Shown here: piece by piece, positions 25,803 to 34,637 of the stretch | Position numbering within the stretch: position 1 is the first letter of the stretch | Layout: each line of letters begins with the position of its first letter | Origin: Tectiglobus sp965223355 | GTDB taxonomy: Bacteria; Pseudomonadota; Alphaproteobacteria; Rhizobiales; Hyphomicrobiaceae | Direction: 5' to 3' | NCBI GenBank assembly: GCA_965223355.1 | Contig: CBDCWE010000003.1 | Span: forward strand, 2,480,001-2,544,000 | DNA length: 64,000 bases | Position numbers and translations under genes: made by a program | Notes under the pieces: generated by a model | The model's input: only the letters and a program-made list of their open reading frames with translations | Told to the model about the DNA's origin: nothing | The model's database searches: none

Positions 25803-26672
25803 CTAGGCTGCGAGCAACGCATCGATTGGCACGCTGGCCACGTCACGCGGCGGACGTGAGAGGTAGAACTCTGCGTAGTAGTGTCCGTCCTGTTCCATTC
25901 CGCGCGTGTCGATGCCGCGATCGGCAAGCTGGTCGAGGACATTTTCTTGTTCGCAGGCGCTGGCGAACTTCCTTTGGATGAAGGTGCGGCCCTCGAGCTT
26001 TTCCGTCACGTAACCCTGATCGCTCAGACTGCCTGCAATCGGGTCGAAGGGAAACATGCGCAGCACAAAGTTGGCAAACCAGGGCTCTCGCGCTTGCGAA
26101 GCCGCCGGATAAAGTTGCTCAAACGTTCTTTCCGTCACGTATCCAACGCAACCGGTGGACATGATGAGATCGACCGATACCAATTCGCTTGCCGTCTCGT
26201 CCGGCAACGCACTGGTTTCCAGATCGATGGCAATGCCGTCGTCCAATAATCCGACTTCGGCACCATAGGTAACGGCGTTTTCCGCGACATCGAGGCCGGT
26301 CATCCTGATGTCCTCGGCGACATCCAATTGCTCGAAGAAGGATCGGTCATTGTCGATGATGTCTGCCGGCGAGGCGCCTTGCAAAAGCTTCTGGCCCCAA
26401 TGGGCATACAGTTCCGACATTGATAGATCGTACTTCAACAGCGCGGCATTTACGCCGTAGGATGATCCGACGTCGAGCACATGAATTGGCGCATCAACGT
26501 CGCTTTGACGGTGCGCGATGAGCTTCCGCACGATCGGTTTGGCGGCGTCGGGAATTTCGTAGTCAAGCTTGTTCAATTCGCGAAAGTAAGACCGCGGGTC
26601 GGGCCGGTTATAGATCCCGTCCATATCGGCCTTGACGTCGTTAATCTCGTGGAATTCGGCGTCTTCGCTCAT
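25803..26672 (-). CDS. class I SAM-dependent methyltransferase-like protein
   Basis: This 289-residue protein has a Rossmann methyltransferase core. The SAM motif is VLDVGSSYGVNAALLK (about residues 64-79), GLDVAENAVTYG is a motif II-like acidic strand, and VDLIMSTGCVGYV follows as the post-II strand. N- and C-terminal parts do not identify a substrate. AGGAG lies about 8 nt before ATG 26672, supporting this start. The gene stands alone on the minus strand. Confidence 0.75.
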   Translation of the reverse strand: MSEDAEFHEINDVKADMDGIYNRPDPRSYFRELNKLDYEIPDAAKPIVRKLIAHRQSDVDAPIHVLDVGSSYGVNAALLKYDLSMSELYAHWGQKLLQGASPADIIDNDRSFFEQLDVAEDIRMTGLDVAENAVTYGAEVGLLDDGIAIDLETSALPDETASELVSVDLIMSTGCVGYVTERTFEQLYPAASQAREPWFANFVLRMFPFDPIAGSLSDQGYVTEKLEGRTFIQRKFASACEQENVLDQLADRGIDTRGMEQDGHYYAEFYLSRPPRDVASVPIDALLAA

Positions 26673-27038
26673 GGTGTTCTCCTCTCATCGGATTTTTGAT
26701 CCTCGCAGCGCGGACACACCGATCTGCCGGGTGATGACAACCGGCCGGCGGCCACGCGACATCACAGGCTCGCTGCGCGCTGTTGCGGCGCGAGCTGTGT
26801 GCTCGGGTTGTATTGGGTAAGATAGATCTAGCACAGAGCTGCCAATGGTTCAAACCCGAGCCTCTGCCCGGATGTCGACCGGCGCCGGGCGGCGGCGCAA
26901 CCGGTTGCGTGACGAACCGACAGCGGCAGTCGGCGACGGCATGGTGCCGGCCATAGAGCGACCGACTACGGGGTGCGCCGTGCACCGCACATGTGTTAGG
27001 GCAGGTCAGCACAGCAATTGAGGTTGGGGTGGTGAACC
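26673..27038. other. intergenic region without a recognisable gene
   Basis: This 366-bp gap separates the divergent methyltransferase and acyl-CoA dehydrogenase genes, so it must hold both promoters. Reading frames on both strands are compositionally shadow-like and match nothing I recognise. Confidence 0.6.
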
Positions 27039-28805
27039 ATGATCGACGCGGCCGTTGACACATCGCGGGGCGCCGATTGGGTCGCGCCCGACTGCGCCGG
27101 CATGAACTTCTACGCCAGCGACCGGGCTCTCAATCGCGGCATGGCACTCTATCTGCCGGAGCGACTGCGTGCCGTCATCGAGCCGCATTTGCATGAGCTT
27201 GGCCGCTTGAGCGGCACCCGGCTGGACCAGCTTGCGCGCACTGCCGATCGCCACCGCCCCATCCTGCATCCGCGCGATGCCGCCGGGCGTGACCTTGACT
27301 GGATCGAGTATCACCCCGCCTACCGGGAGATGGAGCAACTGGCCTATGGCAGGTTCTCGATCCATCGCATGAGCCACGTCGGCGGCGTTTTCGGCTGGCC
27401 GGATGCGATGCCGCCGTTGGTCAAGTACATCTTCCAGTATGTCTTTGTTCAGGGCGAGTTTGGCCTGATGTGTCCGGTATCTATGGCCGATACTGGCATC
27501 ACCTTGTTGCGCAACACGACATCGCGGGACGTTGCCGACAGATATCTGCCGCGGATGCTGTCCGATGATCCCGAACAACTGTGGCGGTGCGCGCAGTTTC
27601 TCACCGAGCAAGGCGCCGGCTCCGACGTCGGCAACATCGCGGTCCGGGCTGAACCGGCCGGCGACCATTGGCTAATCTACGGCGACAAGTGGTTCTGCTC
27701 CAATGCCGACGCCGACGTCATTTTGTTGCTGGCACGTAGCGAGGGCCAGCAGTCGGGAAGTCGCGGTCTGAGCTTATTCTTGGTCCCCCGCCAACGCGAC
27801 GATGGCACGCGTAATGGCTATCGGATCGTCCGGTTGAAGGACAAGCTCGGCACCCATTCGATGGCATCGGGAGAAGTCTTTCTCAACGGCGCGGTCGGCT
27901 ATCTGGTCGGTGAGCGCGGCAGCGGCCTGCGCCAGATCATGAAAACGGTCAGTCTGTCGCGCCTGTCCCACGGCGTCCGGGCGGCGGCAATGATGCGCCG
28001 CTGTTTAAACGAGTCGCTGCAGGTCGCACGCCACCGGCGCGCGTTCGGCGCGCGCATTATCGAGTTTCCGTTGCTGCGCCGGCAGCTGATGAAAATCATG
28101 GTGCCGACCGAACAAGCCTTGAGCATGTTCCTTTATGCCGGTCACACGATGGCGGCGGCCAACGAAGGCGACGCTGCGGCGGAGCGGCTACTGCGCATTC
28201 TCACGCCGCTGCTCAAGTTCCGTGCCTGTCGCGACAACGTCCCCGTCGCCACCGGCGCGATGGAAATACGCGGCGGTAACGGCTTCATCGAGGACTGGGT
28301 CAACCCGCGGCTCATTCGCGATGCGCAAACGGGCTTGCTGTGGGAAGGCACCTCCAACATCAATGCGCTTGACGTCGTCACCCGGGCGATTGCGAAAGTG
28401 CGCGCGCATGAGGCTTTAGGCGCAGCACTGCATCAGAAATTGCAGGACACGAGCGACCTGCCGGACCAGTTTTGCGGTCAGTTGGCCGGTCAGGTCAATC
28501 GTGCGCTCGCGTTTGCCGAAAACGTTGCCTTCGATCGCGCCCAACAGGACAAGGCGAGGCTTGTGGTGAACGCGCTTTACAATGTGGCGTCGGCGGTTTT
28601 GCTGGCGTGGGAGGGCGCGTCAGCGGCACGCGATCACGGTGATGCGCGCCGGTTGCTGCTTGCCCGCATGGTTTTGGACCATCGCCTGCGTCCACAAGAT
28701 CCGATGGCCTCTGGCGAGAACACGTTTGATAGGGCTGCGGCCTGCCTGCTGCTCGATGAAGAACCAGCCGATCTCGCCGCAGTGCTCAAGGTCCTCGAGT
28801 CGTGA
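27039..28805 (+). CDS. acyl-CoA dehydrogenase, AidB-like
   Basis: This 588-residue FAD-dependent acyl-CoA dehydrogenase family protein has an extended N-terminus (DWVAPDCAGMNFYASDRAL) as in AidB-like members. The flavin-binding FLTEQGAGSDVGNIAVRAE and the KWFCSNADAD strand are present, as are LKDKLGTHSMASGEVFLNG, RHRRAFGARIIEFPLLRR, the GNGFIEDW stretch and LWEGTSNINALDVV, where the Glu lies in the catalytic-base position of this subgroup. AidB-type proteins are linked to protection from alkylation, and related ones to fatty acid oxidation. The gene stands alone, so its substrate is not indicated. Confidence 0.88.
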   Translation: MIDAAVDTSRGADWVAPDCAGMNFYASDRALNRGMALYLPERLRAVIEPHLHELGRLSGTRLDQLARTADRHRPILHPRDAAGRDLDWIEYHPAYREMEQLAYGRFSIHRMSHVGGVFGWPDAMPPLVKYIFQYVFVQGEFGLMCPVSMADTGITLLRNTTSRDVADRYLPRMLSDDPEQLWRCAQFLTEQGAGSDVGNIAVRAEPAGDHWLIYGDKWFCSNADADVILLLARSEGQQSGSRGLSLFLVPRQRDDGTRNGYRIVRLKDKLGTHSMASGEVFLNGAVGYLVGERGSGLRQIMKTVSLSRLSHGVRAAAMMRRCLNESLQVARHRRAFGARIIEFPLLRRQLMKIMVPTEQALSMFLYAGHTMAAANEGDAAAERLLRILTPLLKFRACRDNVPVATGAMEIRGGNGFIEDWVNPRLIRDAQTGLLWEGTSNINALDVVTRAIAKVRAHEALGAALHQKLQDTSDLPDQFCGQLAGQVNRALAFAENVAFDRAQQDKARLVVNALYNVASAVLLAWEGASAARDHGDARRLLLARMVLDHRLRPQDPMASGENTFDRAAACLLLDEEPADLAAVLKVLES

Positions 28806-28918
28806 TTGCCCGTTATACTGCCCCAGCTATGAACTGACATACGTCACGGGCTTGCGGCGGCCGAGCCTGGCCGGCGCTCAAAAAAGCTGCCGTGAAACGG
28901 ATCAATATTTGTGCGGCC
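28806..28918 (+). repeat. dispersed repeat family 3 (copy b)
   Basis: Begins near TATACTGCCCCAGCTATGAA and continues CGGCGGCCGAGCCTGGC, matching the reverse complement of 40236-40340; it ends with GAAACGGATCAATATTTGTGCGG, matching 10886-10910 and 57822-57848. It occupies the whole gap between the convergent acyl-CoA dehydrogenase and ispE genes. Confidence 0.65.
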
Positions 28919-29859
28919 TAAACCAACCGTGTGGCGGCGACCCACCAGTCCGGCTGACACGCGCTGATCGCGCGAGCGGCACTATCCGCGCCGCCGCGCG
29001 TGTCCAACAATCCAAAACAGGTTGCACCGGACCCTGACATCCGTGCCAGACGGCAACCGGGCAAAGCGCGCAGTTGCTCCAACACATGACCGATAACAGG
29101 AGCGATCGCCACGGCCGGCGCTTCCAGGTCATTGCGCGCGGCGTTCGTAAACTCCACCAGATCGGTGAACGATCGAAACGACATCGGGATTGTCGGAGCG
29201 GCCGGACCATCCGCCAGTATGGGTGCGGACAGCTGTCGAAAGACCGCCCCCGTCGACACCTCTATACCGGGATTGACGAGGACGCCGTAAACGTTTTGCG
29301 GAAGCAGACTGGTTCCCGGCGCCGGCCGCCGCACCCGCTCGCCGACCCCGGTCATGACCGCAGCGGTTGGGCCATCAGTCAAATTGCCGAGACATACCGG
29401 AACGTCCGCGCCCAACGGCCGGCACAGCGCGCCAAACCTGCCTTCGACGTCATCGAGACCGTTGAGCCTGGCAATCGCACGCAGCGCTGCCGCCGCATCG
29501 GCAGAGCCGCCACCGAGACCGGCAGCGACCGGCAGCATCTTCTCCAACGTGAAATGGCCCAGCGCGAGATCACCAAATCGATCAGCCACGGCAATGCCCG
29601 CTCGTTCGACCAGATCGACCGGTTCGATGACTTTGCCAAACGGTCCATCGGTGCTGACCGTAAGCTCCGAACCGGCCCGCAGGACCACGCGATCGAAGAC
29701 GTCGCGTGCGAACGCCACCAGGCTGCTTAACTCATGATAGCCATCAGGCCGCCTGCCGCGCACCGCCAGCGTCAGGTTGACTTTTGCGAGTGCGCGCTCC
29801 TCGATCCGCGCTGACTTGGGCGTTTGCTCTGGTGGCGGGCGCAGGCCTTCGACACCCAT
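28918..29859 (-). CDS. ispE: 4-(cytidine 5'-diphospho)-2-C-methyl-D-erythritol kinase
   Basis: IspE phosphorylates the 2-hydroxyl of CDP-methylerythritol in the MEP isoprenoid pathway. It is a GHMP kinase of about 313 residues. The substrate-binding AKVNLTLAVRGRRPDGYHEL is near the N-terminus, the ATP loop is PVAAGLGGGSADAAAAL, and the C-terminal GHMP motif is MSGSGATCFG. The frame is open to 29937, overlapping the TPR gene; ATG 29859, 11 bp after the TPR stop, gives the standard N-terminus. TPR-ispE is a familiar alphaproteobacterial pair. The 3' end abuts a family 3 repeat. Confidence 0.95.
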   Translation of the reverse strand: MGVEGLRPPPEQTPKSARIEERALAKVNLTLAVRGRRPDGYHELSSLVAFARDVFDRVVLRAGSELTVSTDGPFGKVIEPVDLVERAGIAVADRFGDLALGHFTLEKMLPVAAGLGGGSADAAAALRAIARLNGLDDVEGRFGALCRPLGADVPVCLGNLTDGPTAAVMTGVGERVRRPAPGTSLLPQNVYGVLVNPGIEVSTGAVFRQLSAPILADGPAAPTIPMSFRSFTDLVEFTNAARNDLEAPAVAIAPVIGHVLEQLRALPGCRLARMSGSGATCFGLLDTRGGADSAARAISACQPDWWVAATRLV

Positions 29860-29869
29860 AGGTGCGGGC

Positions 29870-31690
29870 CTAGCGAACCGGCCGCTGGGACCCGGAGCGA
29901 TTGTCGGCCCTCTTGCCCAGGCTCTTGGTCGGGGCAACGTTCTTCTTGTTGCCGTTCACGGCCTTGACCCCGTCATGCGGCTCCAAGCCTGCAATGAGCT
30001 TTTTGCGAATCTTGATCTCGTCGTTCTTTTCGGGCTTGAGCGTCAGCGCCTGTTCCCACTGGTAACGCGCTTCCAGTTTACGCCCGACCTGCCACAAGGC
30101 ATCGCCGAGGTGATCGTTGAGAATTGGGTCTTCCGGGCGCAGTACAACTGCCCGCTCGAGATATTTCACCGCCTTCGTGAAGTCGCCGAGCCGGTAGTGA
30201 GCCCAACCCAAACTATCGATGATATAGCCGTCGTCCGGCTTCAGTGAGACGGCCTTTTCAATCATTTTGAGGCCGCGCTCGAGATTGATCTTCTGATCGA
30301 CCCAGGAATAGCCGAGATAGTTCAGCGTCAGCGCCTGATCCGGATCGAGCTCCAGGGACTTGAGCAAATCCTTCTCGGCATTGGGCCAGTCTTTGATTCT
30401 CTCGTAACATGTGCCGCGCGCATACCAGTAGCCCCAATACAGTTTGCGCTGATCCGGTAGCAACTTCAGCAAGCGCGAATAGTAGCCGATCGCCTCGCGA
30501 TAGCGTTTGCGCCCTCTGAGAATAGTACCAATAGCATCGAGCGGCATGATATCCGCGGGCCGCGCGGCGATCAGCCGATCCAACACCACCTTGGCGTTGT
30601 CGGTATCATCCATCGCATTGAGATTGTAGGCCTTGCGGATCGAGATCGACACTTCCAGCGCCGACTTGGGACGGATCGTGTCATAGACCTGGTTGGCCCG
30701 CGCAAACCGCTTGGTTCGCTCATAGACGTTGGCAAGCGCTGCCTGCGCAAATGGAAAGTCCGGCCTCAGCGCCAGTGCGATCTGCAGGTAGATGGTACCA
30801 AGACCAATGCCGTCTTCGCTCGTCAACGCTTCGCCCAGGCCGTAAAAGACCTCCGCCAGGCCGTGGCCCACATCGCTCACCATCAGCCTTGTCGCAACCT
30901 TTCGTTCGACATTCGGCTGCAATGCGAGCACGGAGGCGTGGCCACCGCTCAAACTCTGCTGCACGTGGGTGCTGATAATATCGCGCGCCAATTTGTACTG
31001 TTTCGCCTGCAAGGTATGGCGAAGATAGGCAACCGCAAAACGCGGCGTCCTCGGATCGGCGGCGAACAGCTTCTGGAACGACCGACCGGCCGCTTTGCGT
31101 TGACCAAGCATGTCGGCGATCAGGGCCAGATGATAGGCAATGTATTGGCGCGACCAGTCGACTTGCTTATAGTCTTTCAGCGGCCGGTATGCCCGCCTCC
31201 CGCGCTTGCGCGCAACTTCGATCCAGGCCCGCGAAAGCGCCGTTGTCAACTCGCCGATCGGCCCCCGCGCCGCCCGTCGAAAATGCCCGTCGGCCGTGAC
31301 ATATCGCTTTGCTTTGAACGCAACCACCCCGAGCCACAACCGCGCCAGACGATGGTTCGGTCGGCTCACGAGCAGTTGCTCGGCGCGGCGCGTCGCTCGG
31401 GCCCAGTTCCCCTCCGTGGCTTCCATGAGGAAAGCCCGCTCAATGATTCGGATATTGTCAGGAGACCGGCGCAACGCGCGCCGGTAAAAGCCGACCGCGA
31501 GCGCGGTATCGTTGAGCCCACGCGCCATTCTGCCGGCGACATAGCTGCCGAGATGAGACTGCATCGCAACCGAGGTTGGCTCAGCGCGCTTCTTGGCCAC
31601 CGACTTGGCGACAACACCTGAAATCGAAACACAGCTGACGAACGCAACCACCAAGCCGGCAGCACCGATCCGCGAGCAGTCAGTTATCAT
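29870..31690 (-). CDS. exported tetratricopeptide-repeat protein
   Basis: This 606-residue protein begins with a signal-like sequence (AAGLVVAFVSCVSISGVVAKS) and contains many TPR helices, for example TALAVGFYRRALRRSPDN, LLKSLELDPDQALTLNYLGYSW, MIEKAVSLKPDDGYIIDSLGWA and YLERAVVLRPEDPILNDHLGDA. Such proteins act as periplasmic or membrane scaffolds in envelope assembly. No enzymatic domain is seen. It is translationally close to ispE (11 bp). Confidence 0.88.
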   Translation of the reverse strand: MITDCSRIGAAGLVVAFVSCVSISGVVAKSVAKKRAEPTSVAMQSHLGSYVAGRMARGLNDTALAVGFYRRALRRSPDNIRIIERAFLMEATEGNWARATRRAEQLLVSRPNHRLARLWLGVVAFKAKRYVTADGHFRRAARGPIGELTTALSRAWIEVARKRGRRAYRPLKDYKQVDWSRQYIAYHLALIADMLGQRKAAGRSFQKLFAADPRTPRFAVAYLRHTLQAKQYKLARDIISTHVQQSLSGGHASVLALQPNVERKVATRLMVSDVGHGLAEVFYGLGEALTSEDGIGLGTIYLQIALALRPDFPFAQAALANVYERTKRFARANQVYDTIRPKSALEVSISIRKAYNLNAMDDTDNAKVVLDRLIAARPADIMPLDAIGTILRGRKRYREAIGYYSRLLKLLPDQRKLYWGYWYARGTCYERIKDWPNAEKDLLKSLELDPDQALTLNYLGYSWVDQKINLERGLKMIEKAVSLKPDDGYIIDSLGWAHYRLGDFTKAVKYLERAVVLRPEDPILNDHLGDALWQVGRKLEARYQWEQALTLKPEKNDEIKIRKKLIAGLEPHDGVKAVNGNKKNVAPTKSLGKRADNRSGSQRPVR

Positions 31691-31856
31691 CCGTTTTCTC
31701 CCAGACCGCAGTCCGTGATTTGCATGTCAATATGATAAATATCAGATAGTACGGCGATTTGGCGACCACCTCGTTCCATCACAGTATCGCAAACGTGACG
31801 TTATCCAAGGTAAACGCGCGAATTGCACGAATCTGCGGTGTTAAGAGCCCGTAAAG

Positions 31857-32831
31857 TCACACGCTCGGCGTTCGTCCACCAATCACCTCAGCAAACACGG
31901 AACGGTCGATATTGCCGCCTGAGAGCACAACCCCTGCGCGAAATGTCCGTGTGCGCCGGTCCGCATCGTTGAGCAGCGCCGCCAGCGCCGCCGCACCGGC
32001 GCCTTCGGCAAGATTGTGCGTATCCGAGTGATAGATCCGGATCGCTTCTGCGATGTCGTCCTCGCTCACCTGCACAACCCGCGCAATGCCGCGCCGGATG
32101 ATCGCCAGTGAGTCGGCATTCGGATCACGGCAGGCAAGACCATCGGCAAACGTCGGCGCCGCATTGGTCGCCACCAACTGCCCTGCTGCAAAGGACAACG
32201 CAACCGTTGGCGCCGCCTGGGCCACAACACCGACGATCTCGGTTGTAAGACCAAGCAGATCGCGAACCCGAATCAGGCCACAGATGCCGGACCCCATGCC
32301 GATTGGTGCATAGACGACGTCGAGATCCGGCACCGCGCGAAACAACTCCAAAGCGTAGGTGCCAACGCCCTTGACCAAATCCTCGTGAAACGACGGCACG
32401 AAATGCAGGCCTTGTGCCGCGGCTGCCTGCGCGCACGCCACCCGCGCCTCATCAAAGTCGCGCCCGTGGGTGACCAACTCGGCGCCAAATGCTTCCATCG
32501 CCGCATTTTTTTCCGCCGAGTTGCCCTCCGGCACGAAGATCACCGATCGCAAGCCCATGCGTGATGCGGCAAAAGCAATCGATTGGCCGTGGTTGCCGCG
32601 CGTTGCCGAGATCACGCCGGCCACATCGGGCTGCCGGCGTTTCAGTGCATCCATATAAACCAAACCGCCGCGGACCTTGAATGCGCCGATTGGTGTGTGA
32701 TTCTCGTGCTTGACCCAAACCTCGCCGCCGGCGCGTTTGGCCAGCAGCGGCCAGGCAAATTGCGGGGTCGGCGGCATCACCCGATAGACGAGTTCGGCCG
32801 CGGCCTCGAGTTCGCTGAGATCAAAGTTCAT
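31857..32831 (-). CDS. PLP-dependent threonine/serine dehydratase-like enzyme
   Basis: This fold-type II PLP enzyme of about 324 residues is related to catabolic threonine dehydratase and to EutB-type hydroxyectoine dehydratase. The PLP-binding lysine is K52 in IGAFKVRGG. Other family features are ATRGNHGQSIAFAA, the Gly-rich phosphate cradle IGMGSGICG and the C-terminal VLSGGNIDRSVF. There is no ACT regulatory domain, consistent with a catabolic form. The frame is open to 32909; I use ATG 32831. It stands alone and is divergent from the HugZ-like gene, so the substrate is uncertain. Confidence 0.82.
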   Translation of the reverse strand: MNFDLSELEAAAELVYRVMPPTPQFAWPLLAKRAGGEVWVKHENHTPIGAFKVRGGLVYMDALKRRQPDVAGVISATRGNHGQSIAFAASRMGLRSVIFVPEGNSAEKNAAMEAFGAELVTHGRDFDEARVACAQAAAAQGLHFVPSFHEDLVKGVGTYALELFRAVPDLDVVYAPIGMGSGICGLIRVRDLLGLTTEIVGVVAQAAPTVALSFAAGQLVATNAAPTFADGLACRDPNADSLAIIRRGIARVVQVSEDDIAEAIRIYHSDTHNLAEGAGAAALAALLNDADRRTRTFRAGVVLSGGNIDRSVFAEVIGGRTPSV

Positions 32832-32979
32832 CTTGCTTGGCTCATGGTTCCCGAGGGTCAGCCTGCGGCAGGTGAGTTGCCGGCACCGGCGCCCGACAAC
32901 GATCAACAACGATCAACAATTGTGCGGGCGATCCTATATAATGCTCACCGATCATGACAATGCGCAAAGCGGAGCACGG

Positions 32980-33756
32980 ATGATGGCGGACAACAACAAC
33001 AACAACAACGTCCTGCGCGCCGTCGACGACGACAGCCGCAGACAGGCCAAGACCCTCGTGCGTCAAGCGCGCTATGCATCGCTGGCCTGTCTCGAGCCTG
33101 CGACCGGTTGCCCGCTCGTCAGTCAAGTCAACGTCGCCACCGATACCGACGGCGCGCCGGTGCTGCTCATTTCGAAGCTGTCGGCACACTTCGCAGCCCT
33201 CGAACAGGATCCGCGATGCGCCCTTTTATTGGGCGTCCCCGGCAAGGGCGACCCGGCGGCGCATCCGCGCATCACCGTGGTCGGCCACGCAGCACGCATC
33301 GACAGCGAAGATCAGCGCCGCCACGTTCGCCGCCGCTTCCTGGCCCGCCACCCGAAGTCGGAGCTCTACGCCGACTTTGGCGATTTCGCGTTTTGGCGTG
33401 TCGCACCAACCGGAGCGTCGCTCAACGGTGGCTTCGGCAAGGCCTACGAGATGGCTGCAGAAGATATCACGTGTCGGCTGGACCAGTGCCCCGGCATGCG
33501 TGAAGCGGAGGCCGAGGCCATCGCCCATATGAACGGCGACCACGCCGACGCCGTCGCGCTCTATGCAACGGTGCTGCTCGGCGAGCCGGCCGGACCGTGG
33601 AGGCTTGCTAATCTCGATCCGGAAGGCCTTGACCTGGTACAGGGTGATCGCAGTGCAAGGCTGTGGTTCGACCACCCGTTGACGAACAGCGCCGGGTTGC
33701 GCACCATCCTGGTTCAACTCGCGAACAAGGCACGTCGTAGCGATGGTTGCGGTTAA
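32980..33756 (+). CDS. HugZ-like heme/pyridoxamine 5'-phosphate oxidase-fold protein (with DUF2470)
   Basis: This 258-residue protein has a split-barrel flavin-binding-like domain (YASLACLEPATGCPLVSQVNV, LLISKLSAHFAALEQDPRC) followed by a DUF2470 domain with the marker AEAIAHMNGDHADAVALYA. This architecture occurs in HugZ-type heme oxygenase-like proteins and in broader PNPOx-like families, so heme degradation is possible but not shown. Tandem ATGs at 32980 follow GGAG at 5 nt. The start encodes six consecutive Asn from AAC repeats. Confidence 0.82.
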   Translation: MMADNNNNNNVLRAVDDDSRRQAKTLVRQARYASLACLEPATGCPLVSQVNVATDTDGAPVLLISKLSAHFAALEQDPRCALLLGVPGKGDPAAHPRITVVGHAARIDSEDQRRHVRRRFLARHPKSELYADFGDFAFWRVAPTGASLNGGFGKAYEMAAEDITCRLDQCPGMREAEAEAIAHMNGDHADAVALYATVLLGEPAGPWRLANLDPEGLDLVQGDRSARLWFDHPLTNSAGLRTILVQLANKARRSDGCG

Positions 33757-33889
33757 CCGGAATTGAGTGCCATCTAAGCGGCTCGCACGGGGGCCCGTAA
33801 CCCCCACGCCTTGAACACCTGTCCGCCTCGGGCGCGGGGGTCCGCCCGGCCGGCCCGGCCCCCTTCGTAACTTCCCGAGAGCCCTCTAA
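33757..33889. other. GC-rich intergenic segment
   Basis: About 130 bp of G/C runs (GGGGGCCCG, GGCCGGCCCGGCCCCC) lie between the HugZ-like gene and the IS5 left end. Composition resembles the GC-rich inserts at 49985-50040 and 57735-57800. No gene is seen. Confidence 0.4.
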
Positions 33890-34469
33890 GGCCTGTGGAC
33901 AATTACCTTAAAGCTATGATTATCGCTGCGGCATACCATGGTGCTTGATAGCTCGTATCGGTTTTGTCGTGCCGCGTATTCACACCCCTGAATTCTTTGA
34001 TTTTGCTGAAGTAATTTTCGATGAGATGGCGCCATTTGTATGCTTCTTCGTCATGCCGGATCGATATGCGCCGGTTGCCTTTTGGTGCACGCTGATAATC
34101 GTTCCATCAACCAGGGCATATTCGAAGTCGGGATTTCCGGATATCTCGCTGAAAATTCTCTCGAATACGCCACTTTCAGACCAACGGCGAAAGCGTCTGA
34201 AGACGCTATTCCAGGGGCCGAACCCGGGCGGCAGATCGCGCCATGGTCCCCCAACCCGAACCTTCCAAAGCACAGCTTCGAGAAACAAACGGTTGTCTTT
34301 TGCCGTAACACCGCGCGTACGGTGTGTTCCCGGCAGAAGTGGCTTAATTAACTCCCAACTCTGATCGGTGATCTGATCACAAAGCGTTCCGGGCGCATAG
34401 CAAACCTCCCAAAAAGAAGCTTGAATCACTGTTCGCCAAATATGGGAATTCCTATTGTCCACAGACCCT
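33890..34469 (-). mobile_element. internally deleted IS5-family element (IS427-like)
   Basis: Ends are inverted copies of a GGYCTGTGGACAAT motif (left at 33890, right complement ending at 34469). Both are adjacent to TA (left CTAA, right CTAG), as expected for CTAR-targeting IS427-group elements. At about 580 bp it is shorter than a full IS5 (about 0.8-0.9 kb) because of an internal deletion. Its right CTAG is shared with the start of a family 1 repeat. Confidence 0.7.
33903..34462 (-). pseudogene. IS5-family transposase, internally deleted and frameshifted
   Basis: The N-terminal half is intact (ITDQSWELIKPLLPG, LEAVLWKVRVGGPWRDLPPGFG, YALVDGTIISVHQKATGA with the first catalytic Asp). Directly after this the frame reads unrelated residues. 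In a second frame from about 34060 to 33903 the true C-terminus appears (RHDEEAYKWRHLIENYFSKI, REFRG-like and YAAAIIIALR). The middle of the protein, with the second catalytic Asp, is missing, so it is not functional. Confidence 0.78.
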
Positions 34470-34606
34470 AGAGCAACCTGCCTTTATTCGGAATCGGAAC
34501 GATCTCGAATAAAGGCAGAAAGTTGCTCGCCTCTAAAGTGGCGATCATCTTCGTGCTTTAAGTTGGAACCGCAATAGCGGTTCCAACTTAAAGCACGAAG
34601 ATCTAG
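34468..34606 (+). repeat. dispersed two-hairpin repeat family 1 (copy A)
   Basis: A 139-bp element bounded by CTAG at both ends. Hairpin 1 pairs GAGCAAC with GTTGCTC outside and CTGCCTTTATTCG with CGAATAAAGGCAG inside. Hairpin 2 pairs CTTTAAGTTGGAACCGC with GCGGTTCCAACTTAAAG around AATA. The sequence is nearly identical to copies at 39988, 40746 and 60642. It lies 3' of rppH and touches the IS5 remnant. Confidence 0.92.
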
Positions 34607-34637
34607 CATAGAATCTGCCGTCAGGGCGGATCACCGA

